Below are positions 1 through 7,045 of a DNA stretch of 32,973 bases, piece by piece. Under the pieces are notes generated by a model. That model worked only from the letters and a program-made list of their open reading frames with translations, did not search any database and was not told the DNA's origin. How positions within the stretch are numbered: the first letter of the stretch is position 1; each line of letters starts with the position of its first letter. The translations under genes and the position numbers were made by a program. The stretch covers positions 1-32,973 of the forward strand of contig CASEEU010000043.1 in assembly GCA_949287075.1 (NCBI GenBank), in the 5' to 3' direction. This DNA comes from an uncultured Eubacteriales bacterium. GTDB lineage: Bacteria; Bacillota; Clostridia; TANB77; CAG-508.

Positions 1-158
1 CCGCATTAAAAGAATAGGAGTCAATCCTTCAAATCTTTATTAGCGGAATGCGAAAATAGATACGCAAGTATGTAAATACTTTTGCCTTAGTAACAACTTC
101 CCGTCTACTAAGTCTTAACGATTTATTTTCTACTCTAATAACTAAATATTTAATTACG
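1..158 (-). ncRNA. Candidate structured RNA or leader, leftward, cut by window edge
   Basis: No convincing ORF lies here, the base composition is less AT-rich than the flanking spacer, and several stems can be drawn. A perfect 7-bp stem (CTTAGTA/TACTAAG) surrounds a 13-base loop near 92-118. A GCGG-anchored stem between about 1-12 and 36-47 encloses a small AGGA/TCCT hairpin. A consensus-like promoter (165-193) would start transcription near 158 and run leftward through all of these. It could be a free-standing small RNA (the raiA RNA class of Firmicutes is one candidate I cannot verify), a leader of a gene beyond the edge, or the end of a TnpB-type element. The fold and promoter are seen in the sequence; the identity is not known. 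Confidence 0.4.
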
Positions 159-164
159 TAATAT

Positions 165-193
165 ATTGTATCACATTTTTACAAGATTGTACA
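165..193 (-). promoter_or_regulatory. Leftward promoter
   Basis: Read on the minus strand, TGTACA (188-193) and TACAAT (165-170) are separated by exactly 17 bp. The -35 matches TTGACA at four positions and the -10 matches TATAAT at five. It points into the folded segment 1-158 and away from the methyltransferase, so it has no other obvious client. Confidence 0.5.
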
Positions 194-281
194 TATTTTT
201 ACAAATTTCTCTAAAAATTTCACGTTTATTAGTTAATCACATGTAAAGAAGAAAGGAGAAACATAAATATCATTTAAATAT

Positions 282-938
282 TTATTTTCTTAATACATAT
301 ATTAACCACTTGTTATTATTGTCTCCACCATCTTTATGGAAGTATTCTATCTTGAATTTTGTTTTTTGAATGATATTGTCTAAATCACTTTGAGAAAAGT
401 AATTATAATAACGTTCTGCTCCCATATGATATTCTCCTTCAAAATCTACCCATTCATTATCAATATTCTTTATTTCACGATTCATTGCATTAAAAACAAA
501 AATTCCATTGCCTTCAAGAGTATCATAAACTTTTTGTATGATTTCTAAAGCATCTTCGTTGGTGAAATGAACAAATACTCTCCAACAAAAAACAGCAGAA
601 TATTTTTCTGGAAAAGAATCTTCTAGTGCATTAAACTTAATTGTTTTTAGACCCTGATTTTGAGTAGCTTTTATAAAATCAGCAGCGGTATCACTTGCTG
701 TTACATCAAAACCTAAACTTTGAATAAATTTTGCATTTGATCCATCTCCTGAACCAATTTCAAAAACTTTTGCATGTTCTGGTAAGGATGAAAAATTTGA
801 TGTAATTAAATTTTCTAATTTTTTACGTTTTTGTTTTGCTCTTTTTGAATCAAGTTTATCATGTTCAACACTATTAGCCAAATACAAATGTGCTTTTTCT
901 TTATATACTTCTAATGTTTTTTCATTTTCTTTACTCAT
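282..938 (-). CDS. Class I SAM-dependent methyltransferase
   Basis: 218 residues. Residues 59-70 hold the glycine-rich SAM loop (EIGSGDG), preceded by a basic helix (residues 31-45), and residues 115-128 form the post-motif II/IV region. This is the Rossmann-fold methyltransferase layout (Methyltransf_11/25 type). The substrate cannot be read from sequence; small-molecule or quinone-type acceptors are as likely as macromolecules. The start is an ATG with an AGGGGA site upstream. It is a single leftward gene with its own promoter (977-1005), downstream of the tRNA-Gly terminator, and no clear hairpin terminator follows it. The family is confident; the function is unknown. Confidence 0.8.
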   Translation of the reverse strand: MSKENEKTLEVYKEKAHLYLANSVEHDKLDSKRAKQKRKKLENLITSNFSSLPEHAKVFEIGSGDGSNAKFIQSLGFDVTASDTAADFIKATQNQGLKTIKFNALEDSFPEKYSAVFCWRVFVHFTNEDALEIIQKVYDTLEGNGIFVFNAMNREIKNIDNEWVDFEGEYHMGAERYYNYFSQSDLDNIIQKTKFKIEYFHKDGGDNNNKWLIYVLRK

Positions 939-976
939 AGTGATTTCCCCTAAATATATTTTCTTTTATAGGAGTA

Positions 977-1005
977 ATCATATCATATCATTTTTTGCTT
1001 TACAA
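977..1005 (-). promoter_or_regulatory. Promoter of the methyltransferase gene
   Basis: On the minus strand, TTGTAA (1000-1005) and TATGAT (977-982) are spaced 17 bp apart, about 40 bp before the start codon. It lies immediately past the tRNA terminator, so the methyltransferase is probably transcribed independently. Confidence 0.6.
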
Positions 1006-1010
1006 TAAAA

Positions 1011-1041
1011 AATAAAAAAATCAACCATTTACAGTTGATTT
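1011..1041 (-). terminator. Intrinsic terminator of tRNA-Gly
   Basis: An 8-bp perfect stem (arms 1018-1025 and 1034-1041, 8-base loop) is followed on the minus strand by a run of seven T and a further T-rich stretch. It lies 18 bases after the tRNA 3' end. Confidence 0.8.
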
Positions 1042-1058
1042 ATCAGTAATTTGTCTAA

Positions 1059-1132
<74 letters not shown>

Positions 1133-1141
1133 ATATATAAT

Positions 1142-1170
1142 ATTATATAATGAAATTGAAAAAAATTCAA
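1142..1170 (-). promoter_or_regulatory. Promoter of tRNA-Gly
   Basis: On the minus strand, TTGAAT (1165-1170) and a perfect TATAAT (1142-1147) have a 17-bp spacer. The predicted start lies a few bases before the tRNA 5' end. Confidence 0.75.
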
Positions 1171-1241
1171 TAAAGATATTTTAATTTCATAATTTTCATG
1201 TTATAATAATATAGAAAGTTTATTATAAAATGGAGAGGTCT

Positions 1242-1994
1242 ATGAATCAAATATTAGTAACAAAGAAATTATACATAACACCTGAGCTAAAAAGAAAGAA
1301 AAAAGTATATAAAGTTAATTTCATATTATCTGTATTTTTCTTAATTGTTCTAATATCTGTATATATATATGCAGCGTACGATAGAGACAAAGCAGAAGCA
1401 ATGTCACAGGATATTTTAGCAAATGCTGAGGCTGAACAAGTAGATAATACAGTGGCTGATAGTGATATATTAATTGCAGTATTAAATGATACAACTGATG
1501 ATGGAACAGAAGCTCCAGTAGTGGTATCTAATACAAATCAAAACAATACAACGAAACAAAAACAACAATCACAATCAGGTTATACATATGTAACTGATGG
1601 AAAAATAACAATACCTAAACTGGGAATTGAATATGGAATATTAGATGGAGAAAGTGATTCAGAAGCAGAAACAGAAGAACTATTAAAAATGTCACCAGTA
1701 AAATTCCATGGTCCTGAAATTAATACAGTAGGAAATTATTGTATTGTAGGTCATAATTATAGAAATTCAAGATTTTTTAGTAAAGTACCAACTTTAGTAA
1801 ATGGAGATATTATACAAATAACAGATTTTGTCAATAATCATACAGTAGAATACGCCATATATGATAAATATCTAGTTGTACCAGAGGATGTAAGTTGTAC
1901 TTCTCAAAATACTGACGGAAGAACAGAAATTACATTGATTACTTGTACAGATGATAGTAGCCAAAGATGGATTATAAAAGCCAGAGCAATTTAA
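1242..1994 (+). CDS. Sortase family transpeptidase
   Basis: 250 residues from the ATG at 1242, chosen over an in-frame ATG four codons upstream because GGAGAGG lies just before 1242. A basic N-terminus leads into one membrane segment (about 27-46), then a Gln/Asn/Thr-rich linker (about 60-115), then the sortase barrel. The catalytic set is visible: His171 in a GHN motif, Cys235 in TLITC, and Arg242 in QRW. Sortases cleave a C-terminal sorting signal of secreted proteins and join them to the wall or to each other, acting on the outer membrane face. The class cannot be fixed from the motif alone (a D- or B-like type is possible). No LPxTG-type substrate is encoded in the window. It is monocistronic, with a terminator at 2021-2047. 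Confidence 0.9.
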   Translation: MNQILVTKKLYITPELKRKKKVYKVNFILSVFFLIVLISVYIYAAYDRDKAEAMSQDILANAEAEQVDNTVADSDILIAVLNDTTDDGTEAPVVVSNTNQNNTTKQKQQSQSGYTYVTDGKITIPKLGIEYGILDGESDSEAETEELLKMSPVKFHGPEINTVGNYCIVGHNYRNSRFFSKVPTLVNGDIIQITDFVNNHTVEYAIYDKYLVVPEDVSCTSQNTDGRTEITLITCTDDSSQRWIIKARAI

Positions 1995-2020
1995 TAAAAT
2001 ATAAATGTATAAAATATGGA

Positions 2021-2047
2021 AAACAAGTCGTTTTGACTTGTTTTTTT
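2021..2047 (+). terminator. Intrinsic terminator after the sortase
   Basis: A 9-bp perfect stem (2021-2029 with 2035-2043, five-base loop) is followed by T to 2047. Its right arm supplies the -35 box of the next promoter. Confidence 0.85.
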
Positions 2048-2066
2048 CATGTTTTCAGTATATAAT
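2038..2066 (+). promoter_or_regulatory. Promoter of the gatC operon
   Basis: TTGTTT (2038-2043) and a perfect TATAAT (2061-2066) have a 17-bp spacer. The -35 lies inside the right arm of the upstream terminator, a compact terminator/promoter overlap. Confidence 0.65.
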
Positions 2067-2097
2067 AGAAACCAAATTGAATATAGGAGATGATGAT

Positions 2098-2385
2098 ATG
2101 CAAGTAAGTAAAGAAGAAATTTTGCACATTGCAAATTTAGCGAATTTAACATTGGAAGAAAATGAAGTTCAACAATATTTGGATAATTTACAAGAAATTT
2201 TGGATTTTGCAAATATCGTAAATAATGCCAATACAGATAATTTAGATATTACTATAGGAGCAAATGAAGCTAAAAATGTATTTAGAAAAGACGAAGTAGA
2301 AGTGTTTGAAGATAACAAAGCTTTATTTATGAATGCACCAAGTGAAGAACAAAATATGTTTAAAATACCAAAAGTTATCAATTAG
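2098..2385 (+). CDS. gatC: Aspartyl/glutamyl-tRNA amidotransferase subunit C
   Basis: 95 residues from the ATG at 2098, which follows AGGAGATGATGAT; an earlier in-frame ATG at 2005 lies in the terminator/promoter region and is discarded. The N-terminal half, with ILHIANLANLTL and acidic helices, and a C-terminal acidic/aromatic tail are typical of GatC, the small subunit that wraps around GatA and GatB and stabilises the complex. GatCAB amidates Glu-tRNA(Gln), and in many species Asp-tRNA(Asn). It is the first gene of a gatC-nucleotidase-gatA-gatB operon, 10 bases before the next start. The length is normal for the family. Confidence 0.93.
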   Translation: MQVSKEEILHIANLANLTLEENEVQQYLDNLQEILDFANIVNNANTDNLDITIGANEAKNVFRKDEVEVFEDNKALFMNAPSEEQNMFKIPKVIN

Positions 2386-2395
2386 GAGAAAGAAA

Positions 2396-2989
2396 ATGAA
2401 TATAGGGATTGATATAGATGATACAATTGCCAATACCTATGATGTACTATTTAATTATGCACAAAATTATACAATCAATGATATGGGAAAAGAGATAAAA
2501 GATGTTAATAGAAATAGCATAACACATATGTATTGCAAAGATTTTCATGATTGGAATAAAAAAGAAGAGACAGAATTCTTAGATAAATATTATGAAAGAA
2601 TGGTTTTAAAAGTACAACCTAAAATGTATGCTGTAGAAAATATAAGAAAATTAAAAGAAAGTGGAGAACAGATATATTTAATAACTGCCAGATTTTTATC
2701 AGATAAATTTGATGTGGAAAAGTTAACCAAAGATTGGTTAGAAAAATATAACATTCCATATGATAAATTAATATTAAACTCTCAAAACAAAGTCATTGTA
2801 GCCAAAGAAAATGATATAGATATATTTGTAGATGATAGTATCAAAAATTGCACAGAAATGGCAAATGTAGGAATTAAGACATATATGATGGACACCATTA
2901 TCAATAAAGATTTTGAAGGAGAAAATATAGAAAGAGTGTATTCTTGGCCACATCTATATCAAAAAATAGAAAATTATAGAAAAGATTAA
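2396..2989 (+). CDS. HAD-superfamily 5'(3')-deoxyribonucleotidase-like protein (NT5C family)
   Basis: 197 residues from the ATG at 2396 (AGGAGAAAG just upstream; an earlier in-frame ATG lies inside gatC). HAD motif I is DIDDTIA (residues 6-12), motif II sits in LITAR (about residue 97), and motif IV is FVDDS (about 141-145). The short cap is that of the NT5C group of nucleotidases, which remove phosphate from (deoxy)nucleoside monophosphates in the cytoplasm; the true substrate here is unknown. It is unusually placed between gatC and gatA, co-directional and tightly spaced, so it is almost certainly co-transcribed with the amidotransferase genes. Family confident, specificity unknown. Confidence 0.82.
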   Translation: MNIGIDIDDTIANTYDVLFNYAQNYTINDMGKEIKDVNRNSITHMYCKDFHDWNKKEETEFLDKYYERMVLKVQPKMYAVENIRKLKESGEQIYLITARFLSDKFDVEKLTKDWLEKYNIPYDKLILNSQNKVIVAKENDIDIFVDDSIKNCTEMANVGIKTYMMDTIINKDFEGENIERVYSWPHLYQKIENYRKD

Positions 2990-3006
2990 AATAGGAGGAT
3001 TAACAC

Positions 3007-4476
3007 ATGGAAATTACAGAATTAACGGTTCATGAATTACAAGAAAAGTTAAAAAGTAAAGAATTAACAATAAAAGAGATTACAAAAGCATATACAGATA
3101 GAATTAAAGAAAAAGAAAATGATGTACAAGCTTTTGTAACAGTTTTAGCAGATGATGCTACTAAAAAAGCAGAAGAAATGCAAGAAAAAATAGATAAAGG
3201 TGAATTAAAGGGAGCTTTTGCAGGGATTCCAATAGGAATTAAAGATAATATTTGTACAAAAGGTGTAAAAACAACTTGCAGTTCAAAAATGTTAGAAAAC
3301 TTTGTATCACCATATGATGCAACAGTTATGGAAAAAATAAATGATGAAAATATGATTAATCTTGGGAAATTAAATATGGATGAATTTGCTATGGGAGGTT
3401 CAACAGAATATTCATATTTCTATCCAACAAAAAATCCATGGAATTTAAATAAAGTACCAGGAGGTTCTTCAGGAGGAAGTGCAGCAGCAGTTGCAAGTAA
3501 CATGGTGCCTTGGGCATTAGGTAGTGACACAGGCGGATCTATTAGAGAACCAGCAAGTTTTTGTGGTGTTGTAGGATTAAAACCAACTTATGGTTTAGTA
3601 TCAAGATATGGATTAGTTGCCTTTGCTTCATCATTAGACCAAATTGGTCCTATTACAAAAGATGTTAGAGATGCAGCTATGTTATTAAATATCATTGCAG
3701 GTCATGATAAAAAAGATACAACATCTGTAGATATAGAGAAAAAAGATTACACAGACTGTTTAAAAGGTGATGTAAAAGGATTAAAAATTGGTGTTCCAAA
3801 AGAATTCTATGCTGAGGGAATCAATGAAGAAGTAAAAGAAAAATTATATGAAGCAATTGATAGATATAAAAAATTAGGAGCAGAAATTGAAGAATTTTCA
3901 TTAGATATTGCTAAATATTCTTTAGCATCATATTACATTATTGCTTGTGCTGAAGCTAGTTCAAACTTAGGAAGATTTGATGGTATTAGATATACCTATA
4001 GAACTGGAGAATTTAAGAACTTAAAAGAATTATATAAAAAATCAAGAAGTGAAGGATTTGGACAAGAGGTTAAAAGAAGAATTATTCTTGGAACTTATGT
4101 GTTATCATCAGGATATTATGATGCATATTACAAAAAAGCACAAAAAGTGCGTACATTAGTTATGAATGAGTTTAATAAAGCTTTTGAAAAATATGATGTC
4201 ATTTTAGCACCAACATCACCAACAGTAGCATTTGATATTGGTTCTAAATCAAATAATCCATTGGAAATGTATTTAGCAGATATTTGTACGGTTTCAGTAA
4301 ATATTGCAGGACTTCCAGGAATTTCTATTCCATGTGGTGTGGATAAAGAAGGTATGCCAGTAGGAATGCAATTAATCGGAAATAAATTCTGTGAGGAAAC
4401 TATCTTAAATGCAGCTTATACATTTGAACAAGATTTTAAATTTAGAGAGAATTATAAACCAGAATTTAAGAAATAG
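3007..4476 (+). CDS. gatA: Glutamyl-tRNA(Gln) amidotransferase subunit A
   Basis: 489 residues, normal for GatA. The amidase-signature triad is intact at the family's usual positions: Lys79 in GIKDN, Ser154 in PGGSSGGS, and nucleophile Ser178 in GSDTGGS. GatA hydrolyses glutamine and releases ammonia, which is channelled to GatB to convert misacylated Glu-tRNA(Gln) to Gln-tRNA(Gln). An AGGAGG site lies just before the ATG. It follows the nucleotidase by 17 bases and precedes gatB by 34. Codons are AT-rich like the neighbours and nothing is missing. Confidence 0.98.
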   Translation: MEITELTVHELQEKLKSKELTIKEITKAYTDRIKEKENDVQAFVTVLADDATKKAEEMQEKIDKGELKGAFAGIPIGIKDNICTKGVKTTCSSKMLENFVSPYDATVMEKINDENMINLGKLNMDEFAMGGSTEYSYFYPTKNPWNLNKVPGGSSGGSAAAVASNMVPWALGSDTGGSIREPASFCGVVGLKPTYGLVSRYGLVAFASSLDQIGPITKDVRDAAMLLNIIAGHDKKDTTSVDIEKKDYTDCLKGDVKGLKIGVPKEFYAEGINEEVKEKLYEAIDRYKKLGAEIEEFSLDIAKYSLASYYIIACAEASSNLGRFDGIRYTYRTGEFKNLKELYKKSRSEGFGQEVKRRIILGTYVLSSGYYDAYYKKAQKVRTLVMNEFNKAFEKYDVILAPTSPTVAFDIGSKSNNPLEMYLADICTVSVNIAGLPGISIPCGVDKEGMPVGMQLIGNKFCEETILNAAYTFEQDFKFRENYKPEFKK

Positions 4477-4510
4477 AAAAGTATACAGAATAAGAAGAGG
4501 AGGAAGATAA

Positions 4511-5950
4511 ATGTCTAGAGAAGATTATGAAGTGATTATAGGACTAGAAGTGCATGCAGAGCTTTCAACAAAAACAAAAATATTTTGTTCATGTCCAACA
4601 AGATTTGGAGCAGCGCCTAACACACAAACTTGTCCAATTTGTATGGCAATGCCAGGAACATTACCAGTATTAAATGAAAAAGTAGTAGAATATGCTGTAA
4701 AAGCAGGATTAGCAACTAATTGTGAAATATCTAGAAATAGTAAAAATGATAGAAAAAACTATTTCTATCCAGATTTACCAAAAGCATATCAAATCTCACA
4801 ATATGATAGGCCTTTATGTGAGCATGGATATGTAGAAATTGATACAAAAGAGGGAAAGAAAAAAATTGGATTAACTAGAATTCATATAGAAGAAGATGCA
4901 GGGAAATTAAATCATGATGAATTTGCTGGAGGAAGCTTAGTAGACTTAAACAGAGCAGGAGTACCTCTAATTGAAATTGTTTCAGAGCCAGATTTAAGAA
5001 GTAGTGAAGAAGCAGAAGAATATTTGAGAAAACTAAAATCTATATTAGAATATATCGAAGTGTCAGATTGTAAAATGCAAGAAGGTTCCTATAGAGCTGA
5101 TGTCAATGTATCTGTTAGGAAAAAAGGAGATCCAAAGCTAGGAACACGTACAGAAATGAAAAACATGAACTCTTTCAGAAGTATCACAAGAGGAATTGAA
5201 TATGAAATCGATAGACAAATTGATGTGATTGAAGAAGGTGGAGAAGTAGAGCAAGAAACCCTAAGATGGGATGATGTATCAGGAAAAACCTTCCCTATGA
5301 GAGACAAAGAAGATGCACAAGATTATAGATACTTCCCAGAACCAGACTTAGTAGCGATTAAATTATCTGAAGAATATATTGAAAATATTAAAAACACATT
5401 ACCAGAATTACCAGAAAGCAGAAAAGAAAGATATTTACAAGAATATGGATTATCAGAAAAAGATGCCAATATTATTACAGCATCAAAATATCTATCAGAT
5501 TTATTTGAAGGAGCTATTAAAGTATGTAATAATCCAAAAGCAGTTAATAACTGGATTATATCTGACATATCAAGAATCTTAAATGAGACAGAAATGGAAC
5601 CAATTGAAATTCCATTTGATAGCAAACAATTAGGAAAATTAGTCATTTTAATTGACAAAGGAACGATAAGTTCAAGTATAGGTAAAAAAGTATTAGAAGA
5701 ATTATTTGAAAATCCTAGAGACCCAGAAGAAATTATTAAAGAAAAGGGATGGATTCAAATATCAGACGAAGGTGCAATCAAAGAAATCGTATTAAAAGTA
5801 TTAGAAGCAAATCCACAATCAGTTGCAGATTATAAAGGTGGAAAAGATAAAGCATTAGGATTCTTAGTAGGACAAGCGATGAAAGAAACCAAAGGAAAAG
5901 CAAATCCTAAAATGTTAAATGAAATGTTCTTAGAAGAATTGAAAAAATAA
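4511..5950 (+). CDS. gatB: Aspartyl/glutamyl-tRNA amidotransferase subunit B
   Basis: 479 residues, full length for bacterial GatB. The N-terminal kinase-like domain starts with IGLEVHAEL, and a zinc site is visible as Cys26/Cys28 and Cys41/Cys44. The helical and YqeY-like tRNA-binding tail ends with the family's GQAMKETKGKANP stretch. GatB activates the tRNA-bound glutamate with ATP and transfers ammonia delivered from GatA. AGAGGAGGAAG precedes the ATG. It is the last gene of the operon, and the large inverted repeat beginning four bases after the stop probably also ends transcription. Confidence 0.98.
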   Translation: MSREDYEVIIGLEVHAELSTKTKIFCSCPTRFGAAPNTQTCPICMAMPGTLPVLNEKVVEYAVKAGLATNCEISRNSKNDRKNYFYPDLPKAYQISQYDRPLCEHGYVEIDTKEGKKKIGLTRIHIEEDAGKLNHDEFAGGSLVDLNRAGVPLIEIVSEPDLRSSEEAEEYLRKLKSILEYIEVSDCKMQEGSYRADVNVSVRKKGDPKLGTRTEMKNMNSFRSITRGIEYEIDRQIDVIEEGGEVEQETLRWDDVSGKTFPMRDKEDAQDYRYFPEPDLVAIKLSEEYIENIKNTLPELPESRKERYLQEYGLSEKDANIITASKYLSDLFEGAIKVCNNPKAVNNWIISDISRILNETEMEPIEIPFDSKQLGKLVILIDKGTISSSIGKKVLEELFENPRDPEEIIKEKGWIQISDEGAIKEIVLKVLEANPQSVADYKGGKDKALGFLVGQAMKETKGKANPKMLNEMFLEELKK

Positions 5951-5953
5951 ATC

Positions 5954-6100
5954 GGGAAATTGGGGACGGACTCATTTTTCCCTTTTAGATATTATCATTA
6001 AAAGTATAGAATGTAAAATAGTTTCATGTTTTATATTATATATTTTTTTATATTTCTTAATTGGCTAAAAAGGGAAAAATGAGTCCGTCCCCAATTTCCC
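5954..6100. repeat. Long near-perfect inverted repeat (MITE/REP-like), possible gatB terminator
   Basis: A left arm of 35 nt (5954-5988) and a right arm of 36 nt (6065-6100) are reverse complements apart from one extra T. The spacer is a very AT-rich 76 bp. Each arm also begins GGGAAA and ends TTTCCC, so it carries a small palindrome of its own. The arms, with GGGGACGGACTC, are far more GC-rich than their surroundings. A run of six T follows the right arm (6101-6106), so the hairpin could also stop gatB transcripts. No transposase lies nearby. The style recalls REP/MITE palindromes mobilised in trans; that assignment is inference. Confidence 0.85.
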
Positions 6101-6110
6101 TTTTTTAGAC

Positions 6111-6157
6111 CTGTCCCTTTTGGACGAAAAATGTCCAATTTGACACGTCCCTAATGA
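6111..6157. repeat. Cluster of short TGTCC/GGAC palindromes
   Basis: TGTCC at 6112-6116, GGAC at 6122-6125, GTCC at 6133-6136 and ACGTCCC near 6146-6151 form two overlapping inverted repeats, the better being TTGGAC (6120-6125) with GTCCAA (6133-6138). They share the TGTCC core with the 31-nt repeats at 9115-9178 and directly abut the large inverted repeat, so they may belong to the same or a nested element. Confidence 0.5.
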
Positions 6158-6176
6158 ACAAATTTTAGCAAACTAA

Positions 6177-6205
6177 TTGCAAAAAATAGAAACTTGTGAT
6201 ATAAA
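6177..6205 (+). promoter_or_regulatory. Promoter of the stp-prkC unit
   Basis: TTGCAA (6177-6182) and TATAAA (6200-6205) have a 17-bp spacer, 59 bp before the stp start codon. Confidence 0.6.
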
Positions 6206-6264
6206 AGATACAAGTATATTTATATGCATTTTATATGAAAACAAAAGGAAAACGAGGTGAAAAC

Positions 6265-6999
6265 ATGATAAAGGCTTATGCAAAATCAGATATAGGCAAG
6301 GTACGAGAGATTAACCAAGATTTCTATTATATATCTAACTCATTAGATGAAGTTCAATTGTATATGTTGGCCGATGGTATGGGGGGATATAAAGGGGGAG
6401 AAATTGCCAGTAAACTTGCTATTCAATCAGCAAAAAGTTATATAGAAAATAACTTTAAAGAAATTCCAAAAGATAAAGAAAGTATTATTCAATTAGTAGG
6501 GAGCAGTATGGAATATGCTAATATGGTAGTGTATGAAAAGTCAAAAGAAGATCCAGAATTAGAAGGAATGGGTACTACTTTAGAAGTTTGTTTAATATAT
6601 AATAATAGAGCCTTTATTGGTCATGTTGGAGATAGTAGAATATATAGAATTAGAAAAGACTTTATGAGAAAATTAACACAAGATCATAGTTATGTACAAA
6701 AATTAGTAAAGGATGGAACCATTACACAAGAACAAGCAGAACATCATCCACAAAAAAATATGTTAATGAAGGCTTTAGGGTGTAATGCTTTTGTAGAACC
6801 AGATGTTATGATAAAAGGATTTTTAAAAGATGATATATTAATTATGAATTCAGATGGATTGACAAACTTGGTTTCAAAAGAAGAAATATTTAAATGGGCG
6901 AAAAAGGATATAGAACAAGCACCAAAAGAGTTGGTGAAATTAGCAAATGATAATGGTGGCTATGACAATATTACAGTTATTGTTATCAAAAATATATAA
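6265..6999 (+). CDS. stp: PP2C-family Ser/Thr protein phosphatase
   Basis: 244 residues from the ATG at 6265 (GAGGTG upstream), preferred over an in-frame ATG ten codons earlier with no ribosome binding site. All PP2C metal and catalytic motifs are present in order: REINQD (Asp19), ADGMGG (Asp37), a GHVGDSR block about residues 124-130, SDGLT, and a terminal GGYDNIT. It is a soluble metal-dependent phosphatase that reverses phosphorylation by the adjacent PASTA kinase and is also called PrpC. It sits 46 bp upstream of prkC under the same promoter, the standard Firmicutes arrangement. No membrane segment is seen. The length is typical. Confidence 0.96.
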   Translation: MIKAYAKSDIGKVREINQDFYYISNSLDEVQLYMLADGMGGYKGGEIASKLAIQSAKSYIENNFKEIPKDKESIIQLVGSSMEYANMVVYEKSKEDPELEGMGTTLEVCLIYNNRAFIGHVGDSRIYRIRKDFMRKLTQDHSYVQKLVKDGTITQEQAEHHPQKNMLMKALGCNAFVEPDVMIKGFLKDDILIMNSDGLTNLVSKEEIFKWAKKDIEQAPKELVKLANDNGGYDNITVIVIKNI

Positions 7000-7045
7000 A
7001 AATCAAAAGCAATCTACATATTAAACATATTAAGGAGAGATAAAT

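Noticed and set aside
2021..2097. T-box or other riboswitch before gatC
   Set aside because: The space holds only a sortase terminator and a promoter; the leader after the promoter is about 25 bases.
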